DNA of 64,000 bases from Allolobophora icterica. Lineage: Eukaryota; Annelida; Clitellata; Crassiclitellata; Lumbricidae. Where the stretch lies: positions 9,541,873-9,605,872 of the forward strand of contig OY744605.1 in NCBI GenBank assembly GCA_963556255.1, read 5' to 3'. Below the pieces are notes generated by a model, which was given only the letters and a program-made list of their open reading frames with translations, searched no databases and was not told where the DNA came from. Numbering within the stretch: position 1 is the stretch's first letter; each line of letters starts with the position of its first letter. The position numbers were made by a program, and so were the translations under genes. Shown here one piece after another: positions 11,030-23,539 of the stretch.

Positions 11030-13275
11030 ACGTGGTGTATTATCATTATTTGTATATTATCATTATTTTATTACTATTATTATCTTTCTTGCGATTGTAG
11101 TCACAAGATTGCAGGAATCTAAAGATTACAGGATATTTAAGATTACGAGATTAGTAACGTTATTCTAGGATAACTACCAGGAAACGATGTGGATGATCTC
11201 ATGGTATACGCGTAAACTTTATTAAGATATTCTACCTGGCATCAGGCAACAGTTGTATTACTCATGAAACCAACATTTTTTGGAATGTAATGCGTAATCG
11301 TCATCATGTAGCGCCAGTTCAGTATCTCTTTTTCAACTTTCCTTACTTCGAGCGGTTCATTGTATACAGGATTAGGGCCTATACAGGATTTTAAAGTGGG
11401 CAACGCTTCACGGTTCTGGGCGTGTAGGCCTATACTGCTACAGCTTTTCGATATGTAGTCCACGAGTGGATGATGGCGGAGAGTGATGCATCTCTCCGGA
11501 ATCAATGCCTGTGCTTAGGCAGCATTTTGTAGTTTTATATATTCGACAGCAGCAACACTTACTGGAGTTTGTTATGTTAAGCTATAATCTGAGTTATAAT
11601 TAGTTATCTAAGCATTACTGGTTTGCAGATGAACTTTTTGTTTTCGCTAACTGTAGCACCGCTTAGGCTAGCGTAGGCAACGTTTTAAGCTTCTTAAAGG
11701 GCGCGATGATAAGTGTCTGAATGCATAGCACGCACACACGCAATAGTTCTTGACAGGAAGAACAATTGCACGGGATACAATGAGGTGGCTGATCCATAGA
11801 ATGACCGTGGCCCTAGATCAATACACGGAGCTCTGTATTCCAGTTTCAAGTCAACCTGAGTTATCCTCTCATAGCTTTGGAGATATGCAGGTGACGCGCT
11901 TCCACACGTCAACTCGAACTCATCATGCCTTCTAATGTATTGGACCATCTTAGTGGGAGAGTCTTCTATTCCATTTACATTCTGCTGCACTTGGCCCTAT
12001 GCAGCAAATAATGTCAAATTGTCTTAAAACACACTTGTCTAGATCAGCCCGATAGCCACGTGTGCAGCACTTTTCTGAGGTAATAGAAATCGCTATTTTA
12101 AGTATCTTGATACATACATACATACATACATACATACATACATACATACATACATACATACATACATACATACATACATACATGCATGCATGCATACATA
12201 CGTGGTCCTAGTTCCTGTAAAATATTATAGACCACGATAACGGAATTAGTCATGAGCCGATGACTATCATCATGTCATAACCCTTGTTATGTTATGTTAT
12301 GTTATGTTATGTTATGGTCGCCTCCTTGGAAGTTTCTTTGCCAATGTTGGAAAGCCTAGCGTCGTGAGTGCATAATTGGCTTTAGAGTTTAGAACTAGTG
12401 GGTAATTGCTCATAACCTGTCAGGGTTGGAATCTTGTGACAGAGCAGTGATAGGGAGCAGCACGTAGTCTGCACTAGAATGCGTCTTGTAGAGAAGTATC
12501 CGCTGCTTAATTTTCTACATATGTTGGTTAATATTATTCTAGGCACTGCATGCTATATATTATAATGTATCATTTAAGTGATCTCTTATTGCAAAGAGGC
12601 GCTTTATAAGTGTCAGTATATCATATTGGCCTCGCTGTACTTTGCCTTATCTTAAAGGTTCATTTAACTATTCTTTTGTCACTGAAAACAATGAAACAGT
12701 CCTGTGGTCGTTTTCCAAATCATTTGCGTTTTGCAACAGGCAGCAAAAGATTTAGTTAAATAAATCAACTCGAGAATACTTGAATGAGAGAAGCATGTAT
12801 AATACAGAACGGTTGCAACAACATTTAAAACATTCATTATTGAATAAAGTAATACACTTAAAAGAAACTATAAAATTGTGTTAAATACATGTGGTATAAT
12901 ACATTTTAAAAGTTAAAACAATTTTTGAGAAAGTTAATAATATGCCTTATTCAGTAAACAAAAAGTGAAATTAGAAACTGATTTGTTATTAAGAATGTTT
13001 TGATATTATGGTTATAGTTTAAACAAGTTCTGGCTTTGACCATTGAACTAATAGGCTTATATATGTCAGCTCTATTTGTGGTGAACATGCACAACACAGT
13101 CCGGCACAGTGTGGAGTCCAAACCCGAACCTGCAAGAGTGGAGACCCGCTAAAAATCGGATTCTTTTCGGGCAAGGCAACACGGTGCTATATTTTCGGAA
13201 GTTTCCCTCCAGCACGTAGGCCCTATATATAGAACTTTACTGGAACCCACATGAGTCCTATAAGAGTCACAAATC
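11030..13275. other. Intergenic sequence with two microsatellites
   Basis: I found no gene. A (catA)n array of about 20 units lies at 12112-12195 and a (ttatg)n run of about six units at 12288-12317. The minus-strand open frame over the first array is an artefact. Confidence 0.6.
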
Positions 13276-13279
13276 GTCA

Positions 13280-13640
13280 TCGTAATCGTAAACTAAAAAT
13301 TCTGAAGCGCTACTCTAAAACTAAGCACAGAGCACCAGCTTATTCACGAGCAATAAATCGTATCAGAGGGGTTCTCCAGAGATCGCTGTCCAGCGGAGGA
13401 CCAAGAAGACGGCCGAAGTCGAAGTAGGTCGTTATCGATGGTGTCGAAAGCAGCAGAGATGTCGAGGAGACAGAGACAGAAGAACGGCAGAGATCAGTTT
13501 ATAGTACAGAGTTTCTGTGGAGTGGCGTTTAGTGAAACGAGATTGGTAAGGGTTGAAGAGTGAGTAACAAGAAAGTTAGTCGTTCAGTCTGGAAGAGAGG
13601 TGGGACTAGGATCTATTTCACATTGCTTGTTGGGAGAGAA
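13280..13640 (-). pseudogene. LINE reverse-transcriptase fragment
   Basis: The minus strand at about 13430-13475 reads LLDISAAFDTIDNDLL, the reverse-transcriptase block containing the first catalytic aspartate of CR1/L2-type LINEs. The flanks are frameshifted. Related fragments lie at 35480-36360 and 46080-47200. Confidence 0.7.
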
Positions 13641-14150
13641 GTTAGGAGGTGTGAAACTTCTGATTCAGAGGTTGGAATAAGAGTTAGAAGAACAAACTGA
13701 GAAGCAGAAAGAGTTAGAAGAAAAAACTGAGAAGCAGAAAGAGTTAGACGAAAAAAATGAGAAGCAGACAAGTTAGATTACTTTGAGGTGCTAGAGAAAG
13801 AAGCAGACGAGGAGTGAGAAGTGAGTATGGATTGCAAGGAGAGGCGAAAGGGGGGATTTTATCAGAGAAGAATGAGCAAAATGTATTGGCGATAGAGGTA
13901 CAGGGTAGGGAACTTGGTAGTGGAGATGGGGACATACAATGGAGAAGAGAATTAAGGGCTTTCCAGAGATGTCTTCGATTGGAAGAGCTGAAGTAGAGAA
14001 GTTACGAGTAATACTTTTTCGAGTCGAGATGCAGCTCCTCCTCTGGCCAGAAACAACGAGTGCGCTGGTGACAGAATTCCGCTGCCTGGTCTGGAGGATG
14101 GGTCTACCTCGAGTGTTATCATCACTGTCTTCAGCACATTCAGCGTCAGC
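13641..14150. other. Purine-rich intergenic sequence
   Basis: Short imperfect repeats of agagttagaagaaaaaactgagaagcag occupy 13690-13760. Otherwise I see nothing. It lies just past the 3' end of the first TRIM-like gene. Confidence 0.4.
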
Positions 14151-14159
14151 AGCTGGTCT

Positions 14160-17100
14160 TCAAGTTATCAACATGCGCTGACCTTTGAATTCTATGACCT
14201 CTTTCTTGAGAAATGATGCAGCAACTAATAAAACAATTTGTATTATGTGTCAAAATAATAAGTATGTTTTATATAATTTAAACATATCTATCAACTTCTA
14301 AAGGGTCTTGATCAATGCATAAAGCATTCATTAAGGTTGTTTCTACGCAAGACTGCTTGCTGTCTGAAATGACAGTTCTTTGGCTAAAACCAGGACAAAA
14401 GCCCAGATACATATTGGCATTATGATACGATATAATACGACGCAAACATATCTATATACACAAGGCCCAAGACAGACTACTGCGGGTAAGAAGACCGAAA
14501 AAGTTTAATTTTAGCCAAGAACCCTTAATGATATCATTATCATAATTAATTATTAAATTTTATCACGTCAGTGTTTAATGTACAAGACAAACAGGCCCGG
14601 TTCGTCCGTTAGGCGAACTAGGCAGCCGCCTAGGGCCGCCGATTTTTAGGGGCCGCCAATTTTCCATTTTTCGAAAATTATATAATTATTCTTCGCTAGA
14701 TGGAAGTATTATAGTATTGGTTTATAGTGTTGGTGTAATAAATCGCGCAGGTGTAACCGTGAATTTCTAAAAAAAAGGCCCTGACATTCATCTGTGAGGC
14801 GAATGACTAAAAAAAGGTCATAAACTTTTTGTAAGATTCCAAAAAAGATGAAATTAGCATGACGGAAATAAAATTTTTTTCGGACGGTTTGGTTAGGGCC
14901 GCCGGTTTGCCTAAGGCCGCCATTTTTCCTAGGGCCGCCAAATGTCTTGAGCCGGGCCTGAAGACAAACCAAGCTACGGTGAAGTCAATATCCAGATGAT
15001 CAGTCCAACAAGAAATAGAGGCAGCCGGTGTGAATAAGTTATAAGGAAAAGCGTCACATCGCATGATCAAGAACTCGCAGCCCGTACATATATAAATTAT
15101 TAATTAATTTATTTTTATTATTTAAAATAATAAATAAATGATAACACTGGAACGTCTGAAAGTCAGAATACTTTTTCTAACCTCGTAACCCTTGACAAGA
15201 AAACAATTTCTTTCTAAAAAAATCCGTTAAAACTCCCATACCTAAGGGAGGGGAAGCCGAAAGCGAGGCGGAAGGAAGGAAGTAAGGGAAGGGAGGGAAG
15301 ACCCATGTACCCAGAGACAAAAGTAAAAGTCGGCGCCTATGCTGAAATCTGTACAATGTTAATTATTAATTAGGCGTAACGCTTGAACTGTCTGATGAAT
15401 TAATAAAATAATAAAACAAGGGACAGCTAATTACAGTAGAATTGGGTAATCAGAACAACCACAGTTAATCTATTGATAAAGCTTTAAACTCACTTTCGGG
15501 ATCTTCAAAAGTGATGACTGCTGTTCCTTGTTCGGGATCTAAATCAACGTCTTCTACTTTCCCCCCACCGATACGTTTGCTTTCGAATATCATCAATAAA
15601 TGGTTTTTATCAATTCTGGGTGGAATTTGACTGACAAAGATCGATCGGTTGGAAGATGCAGACGGGTCCTTCCTTTCTTTGGGAATATTTTTTCCTTCGT
15701 TTGCTTTCTCCACGGGCCTTGCAATAGAAAGTCGTTTTCCTCTGTAAGACACAGTTTCATCGGATAACAAAACATCGGCAGCTGAAAGAACAACAAAGAA
15801 ATTTAAAAATTCTATATATAGAACGTTAGAAATGTTCAAACTCAGAAAATGATGACATCACACAAGATCACAACTTTACAATAATTAATAATAATATTAA
15901 ATTAAAGCATGGCGACAGAATAAACTTCATCTAAACTACATGGATAAGAGATACAACTGTTGCCCTTCGCCGCGATATCTGGACTTTGGACTTCAGCACA
16001 GGTGCTGGTCATTTGAAGTCAGAGGAGTTTGGTCTAAAAAGTGGGGCACCAATTTCTTACATACAAGAAGCAAGGCTGACACTGCGATCGCTGGGAAGGC
16101 ACAATATTAAAATATTGATTGGAACTGTTGAAAAAGTTGGGGGTACGATACCCACCAGTCCAAAAGGTGGGGTACGGATATCCCTCGTACCCCCGTAGGC
16201 CTATGTTATAGAAAGAAATAACGTACGTTCCGTACGTACGGTACCACACTGCGGCTGAATAGTCCAGATGGCCTGGTATTTCATGGATTACGCCCCATCC
16301 TGTGAGCCTATACAACTTTCCCATACTAGCCTACATATATACATTTACACGTACCAACTGAATCAGTGAATGTGGCAACTGCGGTGTTGCGGTTTTGATT
16401 ATAGTCTATACTTTCAATGTCACCATCGCTACAGTTCTCCAACAGCATTGTAAGCCTGTCCACTGTCATATCAGGTGGAATTTCACTGACATCCACCATT
16501 CTGTTGGAAACTGATGACGTGTGTTGTTGTTTCGCACCCTCGATTGGTTTTTCCTCAGGCGTGGTAATGGTTAATTGGTTACCCTTGTAAATTAGGACTT
16601 CTTTCTGGATAAGTGTCTCGGCAACTGAAAGAAGCAATCGGTCATTTAATTCCAGCTTTTACAAATCTAGTTTAAAATCTTAGAACTTCTAGACGTCTAG
16701 AGACGCTGTTATAATAATGAGCTAGACATCATTCAGTGGTGCTCCAAATTAGATATGCAATCTAGTCATTTGTGATGAGACAGAAAGACGAGACTCAAAT
16801 TCATCACTCCATCTTCATCAGTCGATCCCGACCTAACATCGGAAAACCACAATCGAGCAGACTGAGTTCAATGTCGAATAGAAGTAACTTAAGTAAGAAA
16901 CACCAGGAAGCTCATGCTGTAGGTTGCTAGTCAACTTTCCCAGAAAGTTAACCAACCACTGTGAAGCTTTTATGAATCATGGATGTTCGGGCCAGTGGAG
17001 GTCACCTTGCATAGCAGAGCGAAGGGATCTGCCACCTGTCATAGACGAGACCAAACCATAGAACTCCCCAAGATAACACTGAGCCAAAGTTTATCACTCC

Positions 17101-19120
17101 ACCTTCACCAGTTAAGGCAGTCATGCATGAGCATTAAGCATAGACGCCGACTTCTTGGGAGCCTTGGGTGCCAATGCACCCAGAGAGAAAGTTCAGAGGG
17201 TGCCTGGCACCCAGAAGAATTCTGACCCCAAATTCAACGTTTTAACAATAAGCAATAATCTCACAACGTGAGAAGTACAACTACAACACAAATACCCAAC
17301 ATTGCATGATCTCACAGTCACGGACTCACAGCCCGTACATAAATAAATTATTTATTATTTTAAATAAATAAATAATAACACTGGAACCCTTGACAATAAA
17401 ACACTTTTCTTTCTCCGAAAATCCGTAAAACTTATACCTACTTAAGGGAGTGGGTATGGAAATGGAGGGAGGACTCATGCACCCAGTGGCACCCAGAGAG
17501 AAAAGTAAAAATCGGCGTCTATGGCATTAAGAGTTCATCGCATGTTTGAATTGATAACCGACGAAGTTTCTCCAGCTTGAATCTGAATATTTGTAAACTC
17601 AAGTCGACCGTGGAGGTCGAAAAATATCTCCTTGGCCCAAACTAGTTCGCGTTAAAAACCAAACACACCAAAATTATCAAATAAATTCTACGTGAGATCA
17701 ACTACTTTGGAAAAATTATTACGACGGACATATAGCAAGTAGGCTAAACATTANNNNNNNNNNNNNNNNNNNNNNNNNNNNNNNNNNNNNNNNNNNNNNN
17801 NNNNNNNNNNNNNNNNNNNNNNNNNNNNNNNNNNNNNNNNNNNNNNNNNNNNNNNNNNNNNNNNNNNNNNNNNNNNNNNNNNNNNNNNNNNNNNNNNNNN
17901 NNNNNNNNNNNNNNNNNNNNNNNNNNNNNNNNNNNNNNNNNNNNNNNNNNNNNTGACACTATTTGCTTACCTGTATTTTCAATTCCAAACTTTATAATTC
18001 GATCTGGTGACTCAGTGACTGTAAAATCACCCACTACATTATTAGATGTGCCTTGTTTCAAGAGGTTTTCAAACCTTGAGGGGTGGAAAGTGACTGTATC
18101 ACAGCGAAAACATACTCCGCTGCAGTTTGATGGAAGTATTTCCAACTCATTTGCTCTCGTATGCATTTGATCGGCAACTCTACATATATCTACAGGTGAC
18201 CCTCGGGAAAGAAGTTCCTCAGAATATCTAGCGTAGCTATCAATCATTACTCTGAAACTCTCAACATTCTGTTTTGTGATTTCAAAGACCTTTAGGTTCT
18301 GTTCCCTCAGTGATTTCAATTTCTGGACCAATATTTCTGTATGTTGGTCAATTAACTCTTTCAATTTGGTTCCAGTATCGCGGATACTTTCTTCTGTATT
18401 CGAAATCTGTTCCATAAATTCTTTCTTATATTTATCTAGCTTCTGTGTAACTTCTTCACATTCCGGAAGTCTGTTGGTCACTTTTCTCAGGTCTTCTTTC
18501 AGCTGTGCCGTAAAATCTCCAGCAGCTTTTTCAACATTTACACATATGTGAGACTGGTGACTCTCAACACAACAAATTAAACAGATTGCGGCGCTGTGTT
18601 CGGTGCAGTACATAGTAATAAGTTGTCTTGGATGGTGCTTGCAATAGCTGTTGCGTAAGTTGAATTCTTGTGAATTCAGTTGGCTACCAACTTCAACAAC
18701 TTGGTGATTAAGGCAGTGTGTCGTTTTCTTGTGAGATTTACTGCAGCGCTCACAAAGACTTTGTTCACAATCAACGCAATACATCTTAGCAAGATCTTCT
18801 TCCCCCTCAGGGCAGATGTTACACATGGTTTGTTTGACAGGCGCCATTGCCAAGTTTCCAATCTCCACCATTTCTCCAATGAAGAAATTAGTTGGCAAAT
18901 TACATAAACCTCCAGTTGGAATTGAAAACTCATTTCTACATATTGGACACTTAACCTTATCTCCAGGTTTTTTGTCTTTTCCATAGGTTTCCAGACAGAG
19001 TAAACAGAAGGTGTGAACACATGGAAGAAATTTTGGATCTGTGAAGATCTCTGTACAAATTGAACATTGTGTCAAGTCACCAATTTTGTCATGAAGTGAG
19101 CTTTGACGACTCTTAGCCAT
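14160..19120 (-). CDS. TRIM-type RING/B-box protein with PARP14-like RRM repeats (copy 1)
   Basis: I predict four coding exons: 19120-17971, 16624-16355, 15781-15494 and 14224-14160. They total 1773 nt (590 residues) and all join in phase 1 with good sites (GTAAGC, GTACGT and GTGAGT donors; ttctttcag, ttctttcag and ttttattag acceptors). Exon 1 has a C3HC4 RING (C19, C22, C34, H36, C39, C42, C58, C61), B-box 1 (C100-H138), B-box 2 (C160-H191) and a coiled coil at about 195-300. The small exons carry RRM/NID-like units with IPP, G-ID and TAV-TF strands, as in PARP10/14 and NMI/IFI35. The last exon ends KGQRMLIT. Another acceptor (ttttgtag) 8 bases before the ATG indicates a 5'UTR intron. The RING predicts ubiquitin-ligase activity. 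An innate-immune or RNA-binding role is inference. The 200-N gap lies in intron 1, so a hidden exon is possible. Confidence 0.85.
14592..14960. mobile_element. hAT MITE in intron 3 of copy 1
   Basis: The ends caggcccggttcg and gagccgggcctg are inverted and flanked by a perfect 8-bp duplication AAGACAAA (14584-14591 and 14961-14968). The interior is repeats of agggccgcc near both ends and AT-rich in the middle. Confidence 0.88.
15055..15345. mobile_element. Left-truncated copy of the 17139-17523 MITE
   Basis: From gcagcccgtacat to aaagtcggcgcctatg this parallels the right two-thirds of the element at 17139-17523, including the aaataataaataaat run and the aacccttgaca segment. The left end is missing, and extra purine-rich sequence (ggaaggaaggaagtaag) has been added. 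Confidence 0.7.
17139..17523. mobile_element. MITE with 8-bp duplication in intron 1 of copy 1
   Basis: The ends catagacgccgac and tcggcgtctatg are inverted and flanked by a perfect GCATTAAG on both sides (17131-17138 and 17524-17531). It is non-coding. The interior repeats the word gcacccagagagaaa near each end. A truncated relative is at 15055-15345. Confidence 0.88.
17754..17953. other. Assembly gap of 200 N
   Basis: Exactly 200 undetermined bases lie inside intron 1, 11 bases from the splice donor of the large TRIM exon. The round length suggests a placeholder gap, so the true missing length is unknown. Confidence 0.95.
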
Positions 19121-20259
19121 CGGAGAAACTACAAAAGCACATTATGATTAAATTTAGAAAAGAGTAAAACTCTTTGTAGAAGTGATAGGCCTAATTCTAA
19201 TTCTTTCTTGCATCTTTAGCCGATGTGGTTGCGTTTCCAGCTTTGTACAATAGGCTGATGCAGAGATTTGTTTCGATTTAATTAAATAGAGCAAAAAACA
19301 AACGTTTTAACATAAACATACGACTTGTTGGGCCTCATAACAATTAATGTTGGTGAAGTTTGAATTACACCAAGAGTTTAGTTACGCCACAGAAAAGACA
19401 TTTAAGGCTATTTGAGAATCTCTTTATTTGAACTTTGACGTCTTAACGGTGTGAAAAACTTGGCTTGCAGGAAGCACAGTTAGTCATAATATACAAACAA
19501 GTTCTACCTTAATATTCGAAAGTTGTGTCCAGAACTTGTGCCTGTGTGCATAAATCAACATACTGTTGGCTTACAAAGATATCAATCGTCCATGCCTGCC
19601 ACAGCCCACAGCCCCCAACGCCCAAAATATTATAATTAGAGTTGTACTTTCCAACCGTGAATGATAATTAAGCCTACGTCTACTTTTACTTTCGATTTGA
19701 AGCCTTAGGCCATCTGTAAACAATCTATGTGATTTAAATCATTCGTATATGCCTTTACTAGCTGAAGTTCTTATGTAGCTGTAGCTGCTGTATATTATAA
19801 GTAACAGATGGAAAACTTATTAATGCCGTTTACCGATATTAGTCGATGTACGCACACAATCGTCTGCAACTGAAACGTTTCCACCACTAAACGTCGTCCA
19901 TATAGGCCTACAGCTACGACCCAAATATTCGTCGTTAACTTTTGAGCCTAAATTGCACTGAGGCCTACAGAGACAGAGTATACACTCTGCTACAATGACA
20001 TGTGACGTATGCACAAAATGTATGCCACGTGCACACTTTGAGTGGTTCCAGTGCTGCTTCTGCTTAGGCTTTGACATTTTTTCTTTCATGCAAACATGCA
20101 TACGTCTGCCTTTAACATAATCTATAAGGACCACGATGAAGTATTTTTGCATATTTTGATTTACCTCCTTTATGTTACCGGCTCTACTACGATGAGTTCT
20201 ATATTTGTATTGCCTTTCAATAAAAATTAGATTGACTCATTAGCTGTTTCAAAGAATTG
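19121..20259 (-). other. 5' flank of TRIM copy 1, duplicated upstream of copy 2
   Basis: Stretches at about 19320-19660 match 29700-30000, and stretches at about 19800-20100 match 34145-34370 (for example gtttaccgatatt.gtcgatgta). The promoter and 5'UTR exon of copy 1 should lie here because an intron ends just before the ATG, but I cannot place them. Confidence 0.55.
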
Positions 20260-20765
20260 AAGAAGAAGAAGCGATAGAATCTAGGAAGAATTTGTCAAAT
20301 GGTCAAAGGGGACTTGATGACGCTCTTTAACTTAAGAAGTGCCCAGTGATGCATATGAGAACAGCGAGTTTTTGTATGGAATGGGGTGTAAGAAAATAAA
20401 AGTAAGTGAGAATTAAAGGTATTTGGAAGTGATTATGCATAGGAGCGTAAAAGCTTCAAAAGGCAACATGATAGAGCAGCAAAACAGGCATACCGAAACA
20501 TGTATGAACAAGAGGACAGTAGGCCTAGTCATAGACAAAAGACAGCGATAAAATACCGAGGTAGGCTAATAGGCCTAACAATCACTGCATGGTTAGGCTA
20601 CTGTTGGAACACTGCAAAAATAATTATGTATGAAATGAAATCCATATCCAAAATATGGCATAGCCAGAGAAAGTGTAAAGAATAGTTACCATGATGATTT
20701 TGGGTTACGGTACATGAATGGCGGCTACGAAGAAAGGTTGAAAAGGTTTATGTTAGGCTGTTAGC
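20260..20765 (+). pseudogene. CR1-like LINE remnant
   Basis: Plus-strand fragments such as ..VIMHRSVKASK.. followed by AAKQAYRNMYEQE parallel the C-terminal part of the LINE at 1600-3200 (there MHKSAKLSRQ). Frame shifts and stops abound. Confidence 0.5.
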
Positions 20766-20984
20766 AGAGGAGATCTAAGTTAGCTTATCACTGGGAAAGA
20801 GGCAGTGCAGCCAAAGACGTTTTTTTGGATTAGCACCACACAAGGCGACTCGAGTCCACAGATCTACAACAGTTAAGAAACCGAAAGAAACATTAGATCC
20901 GGTTCTTCATTGCAACAGTTACTGTGTGATTTGCCCATTCCTGTTAACTGGATCAGCAATTGATAACAGCCGCGGGTTGTGATC

Positions 20985-21170
20985 ACACGATTATAACAGT
21001 GCTACTGTGCTCCCATACACTCGCATCAGGATATTAAATCGAGTTACATATAACATAGTATAGCCTAATAAAGATTTTAAGTGATTCAGAAGACGAAGAG
21101 AAGAAAAACAGCAAATTAGTCTGGAATGCCTAATATATCCCTTCATCCTAAAAGCCGTGACAATGCCCAT
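20985..21170 (-). pseudogene. LINE 3'-end fragment
   Basis: This matches 1540-1660 nearly throughout (ttttaagtg.ttcagaagacg, aatt.gtctggaatgc, cttaaaagc.gtga). It is thus a second truncated copy of the LINE at 1600-3200. Confidence 0.6.
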
Positions 21171-22529
21171 CATTAGGGTCTACTGTCATCATGCAATTGA
21201 ATTAAAAATTTCTTGGGAAAATGTAATTGAATTACAAATTACTTTAGAATTATGCTGGAAAATACAAATGACAGATTACGTAATTTCAATTAAATCAATT
21301 ACAAATAACATACATAATTGGGGTCAAGAAATTCAGGCAGGAAGCACATGCTTTCTTTCCACTGTTCATTTGTATTACACTACTAAAAACTGTTTATTTA
21401 ATTGTCTTTAATAATTTAACGACGAGCTGCATTGGTTTCCCAGTCACTTCATGTGAACGCTCGTCGTTATACATTATATACAATCATGCTTCCAAACTGA
21501 AGTCTATTGGCGCAGGTGAGCTTTAGATTGTATAAATAATATCTTTACATTTGGGTAGCTATGAAGCATCATTAGTTCCTTATTGTCATCTCCGATAATA
21601 TACAAGGCCCCTACTGCAAGATTATTAATTTGTTTTTGTTTTTTATTACCGATTTTTTGGCCTCTATGTACAATGTACATTGCACAGCTAAAATCATAAA
21701 ACTCAGCATTTGCCTCCATTTTTTTTACAACTACTCATTGGCATTGTTTATTTCAGTAATTTCACTACTGGCGACATTTGCAGACGTCCTTACCAGCAAG
21801 TCGTTCTACATGCTTTGTGTTTCGTCTGCAAAACATGCAGGTCGCCAACGTAATTTAAAATATGGATGAGTTACTGTTGCAAGCAGTGGTTAAAGTGGTT
21901 TGGGTGAGCAGAAGAAGAGTTTCATTGGAACGCAGGCGTGAGCAGTGGGAACGCAAGCAACGAATTTCGAGAGCAGTGGGAACGCCGTTCCCACCGTTCC
22001 CACTCCACTTTAACCTCTGCATTATTTGCCTCTGACATTAATTCGAGGAAAGATTGAAAATGTTGGTAAAACCCACAAGTAGCCTAGCATCAAAAAGAGA
22101 GGAACAGTGACAAAAATATTTATTGTTTGACCGCTCAAGTATTTAACTTCGTTTGAAAGGCTAATAAAGATGGTAGGAGATGTCTGCAATGACCCTGCCA
22201 GAACTGTCATGGGCATTAGGTAGGGCCCATTTGGGCCCTATACTGGTCCCATATGAGAGTGCGTCCCATGATGCTCACAGGAAACCGTCATCTTGACCCA
22301 GCAAGCTATCCAAACCAATAGCGATTGGTTTCAGTATCTGGGTAACCATAAAGGCCAGATAGAGTCAGCTTAAACATGATTCAAAGACATATATAAGGCT
22401 AAACTAACATAACAGTTTCACAAACCAAGGTATATTAATTTCTTGTAATAATAATGTTAATTTCAATCGTTTTGATTAATCATTACTTGCATTCGATCAG
22501 CAGATCAGAACGTACGTAATCGGGATACG
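21171..22529. other. Intergenic sequence, possible small inverted-repeat element
   Basis: I found no gene. About 21873-22019 has ends cagtggttaaagtgg and ccactttaacctctg that are inverted repeats around gtgggaacg words, but the flanks do not form a target duplication. AT-rich repeats of gaattaaaaattt type occupy 21190-21320. Confidence 0.4.
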
Positions 22530-22800
22530 GAAATTTCGCCCCCGGAAGAATCGCCCCCGGAAGATTCGCCCCGACATTTCGTCCCTGGGAAGATTCGCCT
22601 CCCGGAAGTTTCGCCTCCGGGACCTATGATGAAAATGTAACTAAGACTAGAAGCTGGATTAGCGATGAAAATGTAACTAGAAGAGTAGAAGCGGGATCTA
22701 TGATGAAAATGTAACTAAGACTAGAAGCTGGATCGATGGGGGCGAAACTCCCGGGGGCGAAATGTCGGGGGCGAATCTTCCGGGGGCGAAAAGTCCTAGA
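22530..22800. repeat. Inverted-repeat element around the TAGAAGCTGG satellite unit
   Basis: The left arm repeats ttcgcccccggaaga in one orientation and the right arm repeats cttccgggggcgaa in the other. The loop is three copies of gatgaaaatgtaactaagac-tagaagctgga, the same unit that forms the big array at 31.7-33.5 kb. It is non-coding. Confidence 0.75.
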
Positions 22801-23320
22801 ACCACATAATCACAATGAATTGTCTTTTACACAAATCAACATAAATTAAATGTTAAATGTGGCTGCAATTCCTTATTGAAAAAGTTGGAAAAACACTTAA
22901 AATCTAACTCCACAACACTGATCACAAACTTTTAAAGTGAGCAGCCTGGTGCCATGCACCAATCAATTGATCAGTCACTAGCAAACACAAAACTCCATAA
23001 TAATGTCTGAAAATTAATGCATATTGTTCACAACTCTACGATGTTCATGACAAATGTTTTTTGAAGCAGAATACAGCAACACAAAACAATGATTTAGCAA
23101 CTAGGCTTAAAAAAACTTTGTCATCTGAAAACACTCGTAATGCTGAAGAAAACATCGAGTATTGCTTTGCTTGCCTACAAAATTCTGTTCCTAACGACAT
23201 TTAACATCATTCAGCCTAGCATAATGAGCACTTCCGATTAGTTTTCCATGGAGAAGCGCTATATAAATTCCTAATTACAATTACAACAGATTATTGTTTA
23301 CATAATAATCAGAAGGCTTT
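22801..23320. other. AT-rich intergenic sequence, nothing recognised
   Basis: No gene or clear repeat was found between the inverted-repeat element and the TRIM pseudogene fragments. Confidence 0.4.
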
Positions 23321-23329
23321 TTGATCCAA

Positions 23330-23450
23330 CTGAATTCACAAGAATTCAACTTACGCAACAGCTATTGCAAGCACCATCCAAGGCAACTTATTACAATGTA
23401 CTGCACCGAAAACAGCGTCGCAATCTGTGTAATTTGTGGTATTGAGCATG
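23330..23450 (+). pseudogene. Inverted TRIM B-box 2 fragment
   Basis: The plus strand reads QLNSQEFNLRNSYCKHHP and then LITMYCTEN, almost identical to residues 148-175 of TRIM copy 1, although every complete gene here is on the minus strand. It ends after the second cysteine pair. With no RING or coiled coil nearby, it is an inverted, broken fragment. Confidence 0.8.
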
Positions 23451-23539
23451 AACGTTCAGCTTATAATACCTTACAGTTCATTAATTAACACAGAAAGTAG
23501 CCTAAACCTTACTCTTTTAAAAGGTATCATGGTTAACAA

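Noticed and set aside
10945..11030. Possible hammerhead ribozyme (ctgatgag near 10960)
   Set aside because: The required gaaa core segment and third stem cannot be placed.
11950..12195. Minus-strand frame starting with Met-Tyr-Val-Cys repeats
   Set aside because: Artefact of the (cata)n microsatellite.
18276..18907. Plus-strand frames opposite the TRIM exons
   Set aside because: They are antisense shadows of the RING/B-box coding sequence. The same holds at 28165, 38448 and 48600.
21873..22019. Small inverted-repeat element as a further hAT MITE
   Set aside because: The ends pair, but the flanks gttgcaag and cattattt show no target duplication.
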